Of a DNA stretch of 64,000 nt, positions 17,613 through 26,401 are shown in pieces. Below the pieces are notes generated by a model. That model made no database searches. It saw only the letters and a list, made by a program, of their open reading frames with translations, and was not told where the DNA came from. Every line of letters begins with the position of its first letter. Position 1 is the first letter of the stretch. Origin of the DNA: Nonomuraea dietziae. GTDB lineage: Bacteria; Actinomycetota; Actinomycetes; Streptosporangiales; Streptosporangiaceae. A program made the position numbers and the translations under genes. The stretch covers positions 4,464,001-4,528,000 of the forward strand of contig NZ_JACIBV010000001.1 of NCBI RefSeq assembly GCF_014195505.1. Direction: 5' to 3'.

Positions 17613-18749
17613 ATGGGGACGAAACTGGTGCCGGTCGTGGCACTTCTCGCCGCGGTCGCCCTGGCAGGGCCCGCCTTCGCCGACCCGCCCGCCGTACCGG
17701 TGCTGGGGGGTGATCAGCTGGCGAGCAAGGGTCTGGTGGCGCCAGAGGGGGTGAAGGCGCCGCCGAAGACGAAGGCGACGTCCTTCGTCGTCGCCGACGC
17801 CGAGACCGGGCAGGTGCTCGCGGCCAGGAACCCGCACGGCCGCTTCCTGCCCGCCAGCACGCTGAAGGCGCTCACCGCGCTCAGCCTCATCCCCAAGCTC
17901 GACAAGAACCTCAAGATCAAACCCAGCAGGACGGCCGTCAACCAGGAGGGCAGCGCGGTCGGGCTCTCGGTCAAGACCACCTACACGGTCGACGACCTGT
18001 TCAAGGCGCTCATGCTGAGCTCGGGCAACGACGCGGCGATGGCGCTGGCCGAGGCGAACGGCGGGCTGGGCACGACGCTCGCCGACATGAACGCCGAGGC
18101 CAAGCGGCTGCAGGCCAACGACACGGTGGCCAAGACACCGAGCGGCCTGGACAAGCCCGGGCAGAGCAGCTCGGCCTACGACCTGGCGCTCATCGCCCGA
18201 GCGGGCCTGGCCAACCCCGACTTCCGCAGGTACGTCAGCCTCAAGTCCTCGCGCTTCCCCGCGCCGAAGGGCTACTACGAGATCGGCAACCACAACAAGC
18301 TGCTGTGGCGCTACAAGGGCATGGTCGGCGTCAAGAACGGCTGGACGTCCAAGGCGCTCGGCAGCTTCGTGGGCGCGGCCACGCGCGACGGTCACACGAT
18401 CATCGTGACGATCATGCGGCACGAGGGCTACTTCTGGGAGGAGGTCGAGGACCTGCTCGACTGGGGGTTCGCGGCGCGGGCCAAGGGCCGTCCCGTGGGC
18501 AGGCTCGTGGATCCGCTGCCCGTACAGCCCGCCACCGAGCAGGTGAACACCACGGCGACGCCGTCGCCCGCGGCGTCCACGCGCGGCGCGCCCGTGCTCG
18601 ACGCCGCGGCCTCGTCCCAGACCGGCACCAGCCGCATGGTCGGCTCCGTGGTCGTCGGCGCGGGCCTGCTGGGCGGCCTCGGCTGGCTCCTGTACGGCGT
18701 CCGCAGGCGCAGGGCGACCAGGCGGGCGGACGCCGAGGCCGATCAGTAG
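17613..18749 (+). CDS. D-alanyl-D-alanine carboxypeptidase (S11, PBP5-like)
   Basis: This membrane-anchored enzyme trims the terminal D-Ala from peptidoglycan stem peptides. The 378-residue protein has a signal peptide and the three penicillin-binding motifs: STLK (in PASTLKALT), SGN (in SSGNDAAMAL) and KNG (in GVKNGWTSK, a variant of the usual KTG). A Thr/Pro/Ser linker and one C-terminal helix followed by RRRRATRR give a cytoplasmic anchor. It is divergent from the SCO4848-type gene by 65 bases, and its last bases overlap the convergent YihY gene. Confidence 0.93.
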   Translation: MGTKLVPVVALLAAVALAGPAFADPPAVPVLGGDQLASKGLVAPEGVKAPPKTKATSFVVADAETGQVLAARNPHGRFLPASTLKALTALSLIPKLDKNLKIKPSRTAVNQEGSAVGLSVKTTYTVDDLFKALMLSSGNDAAMALAEANGGLGTTLADMNAEAKRLQANDTVAKTPSGLDKPGQSSSAYDLALIARAGLANPDFRRYVSLKSSRFPAPKGYYEIGNHNKLLWRYKGMVGVKNGWTSKALGSFVGAATRDGHTIIVTIMRHEGYFWEEVEDLLDWGFAARAKGRPVGRLVDPLPVQPATEQVNTTATPSPAASTRGAPVLDAAASSQTGTSRMVGSVVVGAGLLGGLGWLLYGVRRRRATRRADAEADQ

Positions 18750-19672
18750 CTCCCGTCGGACGGCAGCGGCGTCGGAGAGGGCGGCGGGGTGAGCCCTGAG
18801 GTGGTGGTCCACGCGGCCACGTAGAGCGTGAGCCGCGCGGAGAAGTTGATCCACAGCAGCAACCCCGCCGTCACGGCGAACGTGCCGTAGACGGGGTTGC
18901 TCAGCGTGGTCGACAGCAGCAGCGTGGCCACCTGCTTCAGCACCCCGAACCCCACGGCTCCGAGCAGCGCCCCCTTGGCCAGCGTCCTGAACGGGCGGGC
19001 GGGCCTGGCCACCCAGCCCAGCACGATGAGGAACATCACCCAGTCGGCGCCGACGCTGCCCAGCAGGCCGACCCCCGCGAGCGTGAGCTTGGCGCCCAGC
19101 GAGGTCTCGACGCCGAGGAAGGTCGCCACGGTCGTCGTGGCCTGGGTGGCGAAGCCGCCGACCAGCGCCGAGACGATCATGGTCAGGCCCAGCATGATCA
19201 GCGTGGCCAGGTCGCGCAGCTTGCCCAGGACGAAGTTGAGCGGCGGCGTGGTCGTCATCGAGATCTCGCGCAGCGCGCCGCGCAGCGCGTCGATCGCGCC
19301 CAGCCCCGCGTACAGCAGGCCGATCAGGCCGATCAGGCCCGCGCTCGTCCTCGCCTGGGCGATCTGGTCGAGGTTGAGCTGGTCGACCAGGCCGGGCAGC
19401 TGCTCGGCGATGGACTTCCTGAGCGCCTCCGAGATCTCGGGGCGCTCGGTCAGGACGTAGCCGAACACCGCGAAGGCCAGCGCGATGATCGGGAAGAGCG
19501 ACAGGAACGCGAAGTACGTCACGGCCCCCGCGAGCCTGTCACCGTTCTGCAGCTGGTAGCGCTGGACGGTCCTGATCACGTGATCGACCGGGTGCCAGCG
19601 CACCCTCGACCGTTCGGTCGTCCGGCGCACCCGTTCCTTGACCGCGCTGACCCGGTCGACCCATGTGCTCAT
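18743..19672 (-). CDS. YihY/BrkB-family inner membrane protein
   Basis: This 309-residue membrane protein has about six helices. The family segments GDRLAGAVTYFAFLSLFP and NPVYGTFAVTAGLLLWI are plain. The Arg/Lys-rich first 30 residues and the Pro-rich tail (TPPPSPTPLPSD) are probably cytoplasmic. The biochemical role is not established for this family. The 3' end overlaps the carboxypeptidase gene by 7 bases. Confidence 0.9.
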   Translation of the reverse strand: MSTWVDRVSAVKERVRRTTERSRVRWHPVDHVIRTVQRYQLQNGDRLAGAVTYFAFLSLFPIIALAFAVFGYVLTERPEISEALRKSIAEQLPGLVDQLNLDQIAQARTSAGLIGLIGLLYAGLGAIDALRGALREISMTTTPPLNFVLGKLRDLATLIMLGLTMIVSALVGGFATQATTTVATFLGVETSLGAKLTLAGVGLLGSVGADWVMFLIVLGWVARPARPFRTLAKGALLGAVGFGVLKQVATLLLSTTLSNPVYGTFAVTAGLLLWINFSARLTLYVAAWTTTSGLTPPPSPTPLPSDGSY

Positions 19673-19792
19673 GACGAAAGCTTCTACCCGATCCCGCCCG
19701 GATACGGCAGGCGGCAGGGCCCTGTCGTGGCGAATCCATCCGTCCCGCGCGCGCTCCGGCCCCGCCCGGCCTGCCGCCGCACGGCGGCGGCC

Positions 19793-21013
19793 TCACCCGG
19801 CGACCAGCACGCCGTCCCGCTTCAGGACCCGGCCCGCCACCAGCACCGTGTCGACCGCGCTGGTGTCCGCGTTGAGCACCACCGCGCCGATCAGGTCCTG
19901 CGCACCGGCCATCGAGGGTGAGGAGGCCCGCAGGAGCTGCAGGTCGGCCTGCTTGCCGACGCGCAGCGATCCGGTGACCTCCGCCAGACCCACCACCTCG
20001 GCCCCCTCGATCGTCGCCATCCGCAGCGCGTCGCGGGTGGTGAAGCCCAGCCCCGCCGCGTCGGCCCTGCCCCGCTCCAACGCATGGACGGCCCGCATCA
20101 TCGCGAACATGTCGCCTGGACCGCTGGTCACCGCGTCGGCGCTGAGCGAGGCCGGAACGCCGGCCGCCCTCGCCCTGCCGGTGACGGGATACCCGATCGC
20201 CAGGGCCATCTCGCTGAACGGCGAGACCGACACGCTGCCGCCGCTGTCCGCGATCCGCTGGAGGTGCTCGTCGGTGTAGTGGTTGGCGTGGATGTAGGTG
20301 GTACGGGGGCCGCCGAGGAAGCCGTGCGCGTCGAGGAAGTCCAGGCCGCGCCCGGCGCTCTCGACGCCGTGACCCCCCATGTGGACGCTCACAGAGACGT
20401 CGAGCTCCTTGGCCAGCCGCCATTCGCCGGCCGCCCGCTCGAGGTCGCCGAACTCGGGGCCGAACGCGGCGACCGCCATGCTCACGAGGTCTCCGGAGAG
20501 CGCCTCCCGGATGCGGCGTCCCTCGGGCGCCATCAGGCTCTTGTCCGCTCCACCGTGACAGAAGCCGAAGACGGCCCTGACGCCGGAGGCGGTGAGCGCG
20601 TCGACGGCGGCGTCGGTGTGCTCGGGCGTGAACTGCACGTGTGACCAGTCGAGCAGGGTCGTGATCCCGCCGTGCAGGCACTCGCGCACGCCCGCCGCGA
20701 TCCCCGCGTGGACGTCGTCGGGGGTGAGGCGCGGCGCCAGCTCGCCGAGCACGTGGGCCACGTAGTCACCGAGCGTGGTGTCGGGGGCGACAGCCCTGAT
20801 CGCCGCCTGCCAGGTGTGCCGGTGGCTGTCCACGAACCCCGGCAACACGATCATGCCGGTCGCATCGATCACCTCGATCCCCTCCGCGCCCAGGTCGGGC
20901 CCGACCGCGGCGATCCTTCCCGCCGTGACGAGCACGTCGACCTCGCCGAGCACGACGGGCTGCGGCTCGGTGTCGATGACGAGGCCGTTCTTGACGATCC
21001 ATGAGTTGTTCAT
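19793..21013 (-). CDS. Amidohydrolase, cytosine deaminase/chlorohydrolase-like
   Basis: This 406-residue metal-dependent hydrolase of the TRZ/ATZ-type amidohydrolase superfamily has metal ligands in GFVDSHRHTW (HxH), VHMGGHG, YIHANHYTDE and the catalytic-type LSADAVTS, then a C-terminal beta sandwich (GKQADLQLL). These enzymes deaminate or dechlorinate heterocycles. It is divergent from a MarR gene, with a palindrome in between, so its expression is probably induced by a substrate-like ligand. The substrate is unknown. Confidence 0.88.
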   Translation of the reverse strand: MNNSWIVKNGLVIDTEPQPVVLGEVDVLVTAGRIAAVGPDLGAEGIEVIDATGMIVLPGFVDSHRHTWQAAIRAVAPDTTLGDYVAHVLGELAPRLTPDDVHAGIAAGVRECLHGGITTLLDWSHVQFTPEHTDAAVDALTASGVRAVFGFCHGGADKSLMAPEGRRIREALSGDLVSMAVAAFGPEFGDLERAAGEWRLAKELDVSVSVHMGGHGVESAGRGLDFLDAHGFLGGPRTTYIHANHYTDEHLQRIADSGGSVSVSPFSEMALAIGYPVTGRARAAGVPASLSADAVTSGPGDMFAMMRAVHALERGRADAAGLGFTTRDALRMATIEGAEVVGLAEVTGSLRVGKQADLQLLRASSPSMAGAQDLIGAVVLNADTSAVDTVLVAGRVLKRDGVLVAG

Positions 21014-21016
21014 TCT

Positions 21017-21046
21017 AAAAGCTTAGAAAAAAGCTTTTCAGAAAGC
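21017..21046. promoter_or_regulatory. Putative MarR operator between amidohydrolase and marR
   Basis: AAAAGCTT at 21017-21024 is the inverse of AAGCTTTT at 21031-21038, with a 6-base spacer, and GCTTT-N4-AAAGC overlaps at 21033-21046. This AT-rich block stands out against the GC-rich surroundings and lies in the 59-base gap between divergent starts. Confidence 0.6.
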
Positions 21047-21072
21047 AATATGGATGCGGGTATCCTCGGAAC

Positions 21073-21576
21073 GTGAACCAGGACGAGGTCGATGGGCTGG
21101 TGCCCCGCTGGCGGGAGGCAGGGCTCGCGCCGTCGCTCATCGCCAGCCTGGAGCTGAGCAAGCGGATGTCCCGCGTCAACGGGCTGTTCGAGCAGGCGGT
21201 GAAGGCCGAGCTGGCCGAGCTCGGGCTGACCTACGCGGAGTTCGACGTGCTCGCGGCGCTCGCCCGCACAGGGCCGCCACACCGGCTGAAGCCGAGCGAG
21301 CTGGCCCGCGCGCTCTTCCTGACCTCGGGCGGCACGAGCAACGTGCTGCAACGCCTGGCGGCCGCGGGCTACGTCGAACGCGAGGACGACAAGGGCGACG
21401 CCCGCAGCCGCTGGGTCCAGCTCACCGCCGAGGGCCTGCGCGTGGCGCACCTGGCTCTCGAGGGCTCCAGCCGCGCCCACACCGAGGCGATGGCCGGAGT
21501 TCCCGAGTCGACCCTCCGGCACGCGGCCGACGCCCTGCGCGAACTCACCCTGGCCCTGGGCCGCCGAGTCCGCTGA
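21073..21576 (+). CDS. MarR-family transcriptional regulator
   Basis: This 167-residue MarR regulator starts at GTG. The winged helix spans about residues 62-120, with KPSELARALFLTSGGTSNVLQRL as the recognition region (residues 77-99) and the wing DDKGDARSRWVQLT. Divergence from the amidohydrolase and the palindromes in the gap point to local autoregulation. The ligand is unknown. Confidence 0.9.
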   Translation: MNQDEVDGLVPRWREAGLAPSLIASLELSKRMSRVNGLFEQAVKAELAELGLTYAEFDVLAALARTGPPHRLKPSELARALFLTSGGTSNVLQRLAAAGYVEREDDKGDARSRWVQLTAEGLRVAHLALEGSSRAHTEAMAGVPESTLRHAADALRELTLALGRRVR

Positions 21577-21624
21577 CCATCCAGGGCCCGCGGCCCTGCC
21601 CAGGGTCCGGTGAGCGAGTCGACG

Positions 21625-21656
21625 GATGACGCGCCTGCTGTGGGCGGCGCGTCATC
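21625..21656. terminator. Bidirectional terminator between marR and trpS
   Basis: GATGACGCGCC and GGCGCGTCATC form a perfect 11-base stem with a 10-base loop between two convergent genes. Confidence 0.7.
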
Positions 21657-21674
21657 GGAGCGGCCGGGGGTGGA

Positions 21675-22682
21675 TCAGAAGGCGCGCGGCAGGAAGCCCA
21701 CGCGGTCGCGGACCTGCGCCATGGTCTCGCGGGCCACCGCGCCCGCGCGCTCGGCGCCGATGGCCAGGAGCCTGTCGAGCTCGGCCTCGTCGGCGAGCAG
21801 CTTCTCCGTGCGCTCCCTGATCGGCGTGAACGACTCGACGACGACCTCGGCGACGTCCTTCTTGAAGGTGCCGTAACCCTGGCCCTCGTAGCGCGCGACC
21901 AGCTCGGCGATCGGAGTGCCGCTCAGCGCGGACTGGATGCGCAGCAGGTTGGAGATGCCCGGCTTGTTCTCCTCGTCGAACAGCACCTCCGAGCCCGTGT
22001 CGGTGACCGCGCGCATGACCTTCTTGCGCAGCGGCCCCGGCTGCTCGAGCACGTCGAGGATGCCGGCGGGCGAGGAGGAGGACTTGGACATCTTCGCCGT
22101 CGGGTCCTGGAGGTCGGTGATCTTCTCGACCTCCTTGAGGATGTACGGCTCCGGCAGGGTGAAGGTGTCGCCGAAGCGGTGGTTGAAGCGCTGGGCGAGG
22201 TCGCGGGTGAGCTCGAGGTGCTGCTTCTGGTCACCGCCCACGGGCACGCTGTTGGCCTGGTAGAGCAGGATGTCGGCGGCCTGCAGGATCGGGTAGGTGA
22301 ACAGCCCGACGCTGGCCGCGTTCTCGCCGTACTTGGCCGACTTGTCCTTGAACTGGGTCATGCGGGCGGCCTCGCCCATGCCGGACAGGCAGATCAGCAC
22401 CCAGGCCAGCTCGGTGTGCTCGCGCACGTGCGACTGCACGAAGACGGTGGCGCGCTCGGGGTCGAGCCCGGCGGCGAACAGCTGCGCGGCGGCCACGCGG
22501 GTGCGGCGGCGCAGGTCGGCGGGGTCGGTGGGCACAGTGATCGCGTGCAGGTCGACCACGCAGTAGAAAGCGTCGTGCGTCTCCTGCAGCGTGACCCACT
22601 GACGGACCGCACCCAGGTAGTTGCCCAGGTGGAAGGAGTCCGCGGTGGGCTGGATGCCGGAGAGTACGCGAGGTCTGGCCAT
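21675..22682 (-). CDS. trpS: Tryptophanyl-tRNA synthetase
   Basis: This class I synthetase charges tRNA-Trp. In its 335 residues the HIGH-type motif is HLGN at 18-21 and the KMSKS loop is AKMSKSSSS near residue 195; GIQPTADSFHLGNYLGA is the classic start. It follows the CNNM/CBS membrane gene by 14 bases on the same strand, so read-through from that gene is likely. No attenuator or T-box is visible. Confidence 0.97.
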   Translation of the reverse strand: MARPRVLSGIQPTADSFHLGNYLGAVRQWVTLQETHDAFYCVVDLHAITVPTDPADLRRRTRVAAAQLFAAGLDPERATVFVQSHVREHTELAWVLICLSGMGEAARMTQFKDKSAKYGENAASVGLFTYPILQAADILLYQANSVPVGGDQKQHLELTRDLAQRFNHRFGDTFTLPEPYILKEVEKITDLQDPTAKMSKSSSSPAGILDVLEQPGPLRKKVMRAVTDTGSEVLFDEENKPGISNLLRIQSALSGTPIAELVARYEGQGYGTFKKDVAEVVVESFTPIRERTEKLLADEAELDRLLAIGAERAGAVARETMAQVRDRVGFLPRAF

Positions 22683-22696
22683 AGCCCGTAATTGTG

Positions 22697-24007
22697 TCAG
22701 GAATCCGGCTCAGGCGGCGACTCGATCAGCGTCCGGCGTTTCACTCTCACTCTGGAGATCCTGCGCCCGTCGAGCTCGGTGACGGTCAGGTCGAAGCCGG
22801 GGATCTCGACCTTCTCCCCGACGGCGGCCAGGTGCCCGAGGCCAGCCAGCACGAAGCCGCCCAGCGTCTCGTAGGGGCCGTTGGGCAAATTGATGCCGGT
22901 CTGGGCGGCGAAGTCGTTGAGGTTGGTCAGGCCGTCGAGCTCGACCTCGCCCGCGGGCAGCGGGACGGGCGGCTCCTCGATGTCGTACTCGTCCCTGATG
23001 TCGCCGATCAGCTCCTCGACCAGGTCCTCCAGGGTGACGATCCCCGCGGTGCCGCCGTACTCGTCGACGACGATGGCCAGGTGGTGTCCCTCGTCGCGCA
23101 TCTCCGACAGCGTGGTGAGCAGGCGCTTGGAGGCGGGAACGAACTTGACCGGACGGATGGGCACGAGCCGGCTGATCGGCTCGATCTGCCCGGTGAGCAC
23201 GGGGTCGAGCAGGTCCCTGACGTGGACGAAGCCCGCGATCTCGTCGTAGGAGCCGCGGTAGACGGGAAAGCGGGAGTGCGGCAGCGTCGCGGCCAGCACG
23301 GCGGCCTCGGCCAGCGGCGTGTCGGCCTCCATGAACTCCACCTCGGTGCGGGGCAGCATCACCTCGCGCAGCTGGCGCTTGCCGGCGGAGAACACCTCGG
23401 CGATGAGGTGCCGTTCGTCGGCCGTCAGGTCGGTGTGGCCGACGACCATGTCGCGCAGCTCCTCGGTCGTCATCTCCTCCCTGTCGGCGTGGGGGTTGCC
23501 GCCGAGCAGCTTGACGACGCCGTCGGTGGACTTCGACAGGGCCCAGATGACGGGCCTGGACAGACTGGCCAACCGGTCAAGGAAGGGCGCGACGACCAGG
23601 GACAGCCCCTCGGCCCGCTGCCTGGCCAGGCGTTTGGGCGCGAGCTCGCCGAGCACCAGCGACAGGTAGGAGATGGCCAGTGTCACCAGGACCAGCGCGA
23701 CGGGCTGGGCGAGTCCTCGGGGTAGCCCCCAGCTCACGAGGGTAGGTTCGAGCTCGCCGGCCAGCCTGTCGGCGCCGAAGGCGGCCGACAGCATGGTGGC
23801 CACCGTGACGCCGATCTGCACGGCCGACAGGAAACGATTGGGGTCCTGGGCCAGCTTCGCGACCCTGGCGCCCCTGCGTCCTCGCTGTTCGAGCTTTCGG
23901 ATCTGGCTCTCCCGCAGGGAGACCAGGGCCATCTCCGCCGCCGCGAAGAAGCCGCCGATCAGGATGAAGAGCAGGACGATGGCGCTATTGGCCGCAACGC
24001 TGTTCAA
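22697..24007 (-). CDS. CNNM/CBS-domain membrane protein (hemolysin family, CorC-like)
   Basis: This 436-residue protein has an N-terminal CNNM/DUF21 domain with about four helices (GGFFAAAEMALVSLRES, GELAPKRLARQ). A CBS pair follows (VMLPRTEVEFM, VDEYGGTAGIVTLEDLVEE) and then a CorC_HlyC transporter-associated domain. Such proteins are linked to magnesium/cobalt export or ion homeostasis. The TTG at 24007 puts the first helix at the very N-terminus; the ATG at 24094 would add 29 residues without a ribosome site. It is divergent from galE and upstream of trpS. Confidence 0.88.
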   Translation of the reverse strand: MNSVAANSAIVLLFILIGGFFAAAEMALVSLRESQIRKLEQRGRRGARVAKLAQDPNRFLSAVQIGVTVATMLSAAFGADRLAGELEPTLVSWGLPRGLAQPVALVLVTLAISYLSLVLGELAPKRLARQRAEGLSLVVAPFLDRLASLSRPVIWALSKSTDGVVKLLGGNPHADREEMTTEELRDMVVGHTDLTADERHLIAEVFSAGKRQLREVMLPRTEVEFMEADTPLAEAAVLAATLPHSRFPVYRGSYDEIAGFVHVRDLLDPVLTGQIEPISRLVPIRPVKFVPASKRLLTTLSEMRDEGHHLAIVVDEYGGTAGIVTLEDLVEELIGDIRDEYDIEEPPVPLPAGEVELDGLTNLNDFAAQTGINLPNGPYETLGGFVLAGLGHLAAVGEKVEIPGFDLTVTELDGRRISRVRVKRRTLIESPPEPDS

Positions 24008-24112
24008 CGAAGTGCTTTCGACGTAGTGATCTGCCAGCGTACCCGGCTCCAACCAGTCAGGCCGAGTATGCTGAAGCCGTACAAAATCAAACATGAACAA
24101 ACAGAGGTGAAC

Positions 24113-25072
24113 ATGAAGCTTCTCGTCACGGGAGGCGCCGGGTACATCGGCAGCGTCGTCGCCGCGCAACTCGTCGAGGCGGGGCACGAGGTGACCGTCC
24201 TTGACGACCTGTCCACCGGGCACGCCGACGCCGTGCCCGCCGGCGCCCGGTTCGTGCACAGGTCCATCACCGACGTCGGCGACGCGCTCGACGGCGTGGA
24301 GGGCGTCCTCCACTTCGCGGCCAAGTCGCTGGTCGGCGAGTCGGTGGAGAAGCCGGGGCTCTACTGGGCGCACAACCTCGGCGGCACGCTGGCGCTGCTG
24401 GACGCCATGCGCTCGCACGGCGTGTCGCGCATCGTCTTCTCCTCCACCGCCGCGACGTACGGCGAGCCCGAGCGCTCGCCCATCCTGGAGAGCGACCCGA
24501 CCCGCCCGACCAACCCCTACGGCGCCTCCAAGCTCGCGGTCGACACCGCGCTGACCGCCTACGCCGGGCTGCACGGCCTCGGCGCGGTGAGCCTGCGCTA
24601 CTTCAACGTCGCGGGCGCCTACACCGCCGCCGACGGCCGCGTCCTCCGCGAGCGCCACACCGTCGAGACGCACCTCATCCCCAACGTCCTCAAGGTCGCC
24701 ACCGGCGAGCGCGAGTCGGTCAGCGTCTTCGGCACCGACTACCCGACGGCCGACGGCACCTGCGTGCGTGACTACATCCACGTCGCCGACCTCGCCAGGG
24801 CGCACCTGCTCGCGCTGTCCGCCTGCGCCCAGGGCGAGCACAAGATCTACAACCTGGGGAGCGGCACCGGCTTCTCCGTCCAGGAGGTGATCGAGGTCTG
24901 CCGTGAGGTCACCGGGCATCCCGTCCCCGCGGTGGTCGGTCCCCGCCGCGCGGGCGACCCCGCCGTGCTGGTCGCCTCCTCCGACAAGATCCAGCAGGAG
25001 CTGGGCTGGAAGGCCGAGCGCGCCTCGATCCGGGACATCGTGGCGGATGCCTGGAATGCGCTCACCCGATGA
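24113..25072 (+). CDS. galE: UDP-glucose 4-epimerase
   Basis: This enzyme interconverts UDP-glucose and UDP-galactose for galactose use and wall polysaccharides. In 319 residues the Rossmann motif GGAGYIGS is at 7-14, the catalytic Ser/Tyr/Lys appear as SSTAATYG and NPYGASK, and RYFNVAGA and TCVRDYIHVADLA follow, all standard for GalE. The ATG at 24113 has a GAGGTG ribosome site; the longer frame from 24026 is unlikely. Confidence 0.95.
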   Translation: MKLLVTGGAGYIGSVVAAQLVEAGHEVTVLDDLSTGHADAVPAGARFVHRSITDVGDALDGVEGVLHFAAKSLVGESVEKPGLYWAHNLGGTLALLDAMRSHGVSRIVFSSTAATYGEPERSPILESDPTRPTNPYGASKLAVDTALTAYAGLHGLGAVSLRYFNVAGAYTAADGRVLRERHTVETHLIPNVLKVATGERESVSVFGTDYPTADGTCVRDYIHVADLARAHLLALSACAQGEHKIYNLGSGTGFSVQEVIEVCREVTGHPVPAVVGPRRAGDPAVLVASSDKIQQELGWKAERASIRDIVADAWNALTR

Positions 25073-25098
25073 GCCAAAATATGCTGAGATAGCGAAAT

Positions 25099-25242
25099 GT
25101 GAGGACCTTTTCACAGAAGGTGCTGTTCGCTCTCGCGATCGTGCTCGGCTGCAGCCTGACCGCCGCCGGGGTGGTGTTCGCCACGACGGAGCCCACCTCG
25201 GCGACCAGGCAGGCGCCCACGTGCGCGCCCAAAGCCAGCTGA
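25099..25242 (+). CDS. Possible small secreted peptide (47 residues)
   Basis: This GTG-initiated frame was found by reading the gap after galE. It encodes a basic N-terminus, a hydrophobic segment (VLFALAIVLGCSLTAAGVVF), a signal-cleavage-like ATTEPTSA and a short Thr/Pro/Cys-containing tail ending PTCAPKAS. The composition is that of a secreted or tethered micropeptide. No clear ribosome site is seen, so a leaderless transcript would be needed. I do not recognise a family. Confidence 0.4.
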   Translation: MRTFSQKVLFALAIVLGCSLTAAGVVFATTEPTSATRQAPTCAPKAS

Positions 25243-25343
25243 AAGCGTGCTCCTGCCCTGACGCGGGCCCTGGCAGGTCTCTCGCCCCCTCCTGCGCGCC
25301 TCGGCCGCGGACTGTTCGTCACCGTCAGCGTCGTCCTGTTCCG

Positions 25344-26159
25344 TCAGCGCACGGCGATGCGCATCCTGGCCTGGTTGTCGGCGGGACGGCGGTCGCCCAG
25401 CCGTGACGAGCGCACGACGGCCGTGGTCTCCAGCGGCCTGCGCGGAGCGCGGAAGGCGAGGGTGAAGCGCACCTTCCGCCCCGACGCCACGCGGTCCAGC
25501 GCGCACACCACCTGACCCGCGCCACCGCCGCATCTCGCGCCCTCGGCCGCCACCATCCGCGCGCCGCCCGTCGTGAAGGAGACCTGGGCGTCGCGCACCG
25601 CCCGAGGGCCGCGGTTGCGGACCGTGGCCGCCATGGACAGGCGCCGTCCCCGCTTGGGACCGCTCGTGAGCCGCACTCCCAGATCCGCTCCCGGGTCCAC
25701 GCGCGTGCCGAGCGTCACGTCGTTGTCCAGCGGGTCGCCGTCCTCGACCGCGGAGGAGATGTGCGCGGTCAGGCGCAGCGGACCTCGCGCGCCCGACCTG
25801 ACGATCCCGTGGATCGTCACCCCTCCGTTCGCTCCCACGATCACGTCCGTCTCCGAGGGGCAGATCACCTCGCTGACCGTACGGCCAGGGCGGCACGTCG
25901 CCACGTCGACGCCCAAGACGTCCACCTCCGGGGGCACGTTCACCCTCAGCACGGGAAGCACGGCGTCGCCGGGGCCGTCGTTGCGCACCTGGACCCTGTA
26001 GGTGATCAGCTGTCCTGGCTGGGCGACGGACGGGCTGGCCGACACCGTCACGGACAGGTCGGCCCTGCCCCATTCCTCGTCGGCTCGCGCTGCTGCCTGG
26101 CCTGCCAGCACCGCCACACCGACCATGCCGGCGAGTACCCTCGCCGGTACGCGTCCCAT
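25344..26159 (-). CDS. Secreted DUF11/CARDB-like repeat protein
   Basis: This 271-residue protein has a signal peptide (cleavage near AAARADEE) and two immunoglobulin-like repeats. The first starts at DLSVTVSASPSVAQPGQLITY, a typical DUF11 repeat, and the second at DLGVRLTSGP. Such domains are adhesive or structural modules on the outside of actinomycetes. The ATG at 26159 was preferred to earlier ones because it places the basic residues directly before the hydrophobic core. The longer frame to 26741 is antisense noise over the malate dehydrogenase gene. Confidence 0.75.
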   Translation of the reverse strand: MGRVPARVLAGMVGVAVLAGQAAARADEEWGRADLSVTVSASPSVAQPGQLITYRVQVRNDGPGDAVLPVLRVNVPPEVDVLGVDVATCRPGRTVSEVICPSETDVIVGANGGVTIHGIVRSGARGPLRLTAHISSAVEDGDPLDNDVTLGTRVDPGADLGVRLTSGPKRGRRLSMAATVRNRGPRAVRDAQVSFTTGGARMVAAEGARCGGGAGQVVCALDRVASGRKVRFTLAFRAPRRPLETTAVVRSSRLGDRRPADNQARMRIAVR

Positions 26160-26352
26160 GCCCACCAGTCCCCCGTAGCCTCGGTTCCGGCCGCCCATTC
26201 TTCCGTCCTGACCTGGGCAAACAGCTCCACCGACACGCACGGTCCCGAACCGGGCGATCTTCGTGGCGGCCCCTGGACGACGTCGGGGCCCAGCGGGACG
26301 TCCTCGACGTACCCGGGCGAGGCTTGCGGGCTCTCCGGCCGCGCTCAACGCA

Positions 26353-26386
26353 CGAAGGCGGGGCCCGGTCATGGGCCCCGCCTTCG
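26353..26386 (-). terminator. Terminator after malate dehydrogenase
   Basis: A perfect 14-base stem, CGAAGGCGGGGCCC with GGGCCCCGCCTTCG and a 6-base loop, lies 16 bases beyond the mdh stop codon. Confidence 0.8.
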
Positions 26387-26401
26387 CCGTAGGAGAGTGA
26401 G

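Noticed and set aside
24008..25114. N-terminal extension of the CNNM/CBS gene through the galE region
   Set aside because: It would run antisense to all of galE, and the sequence is not protein-like until the first membrane helix.
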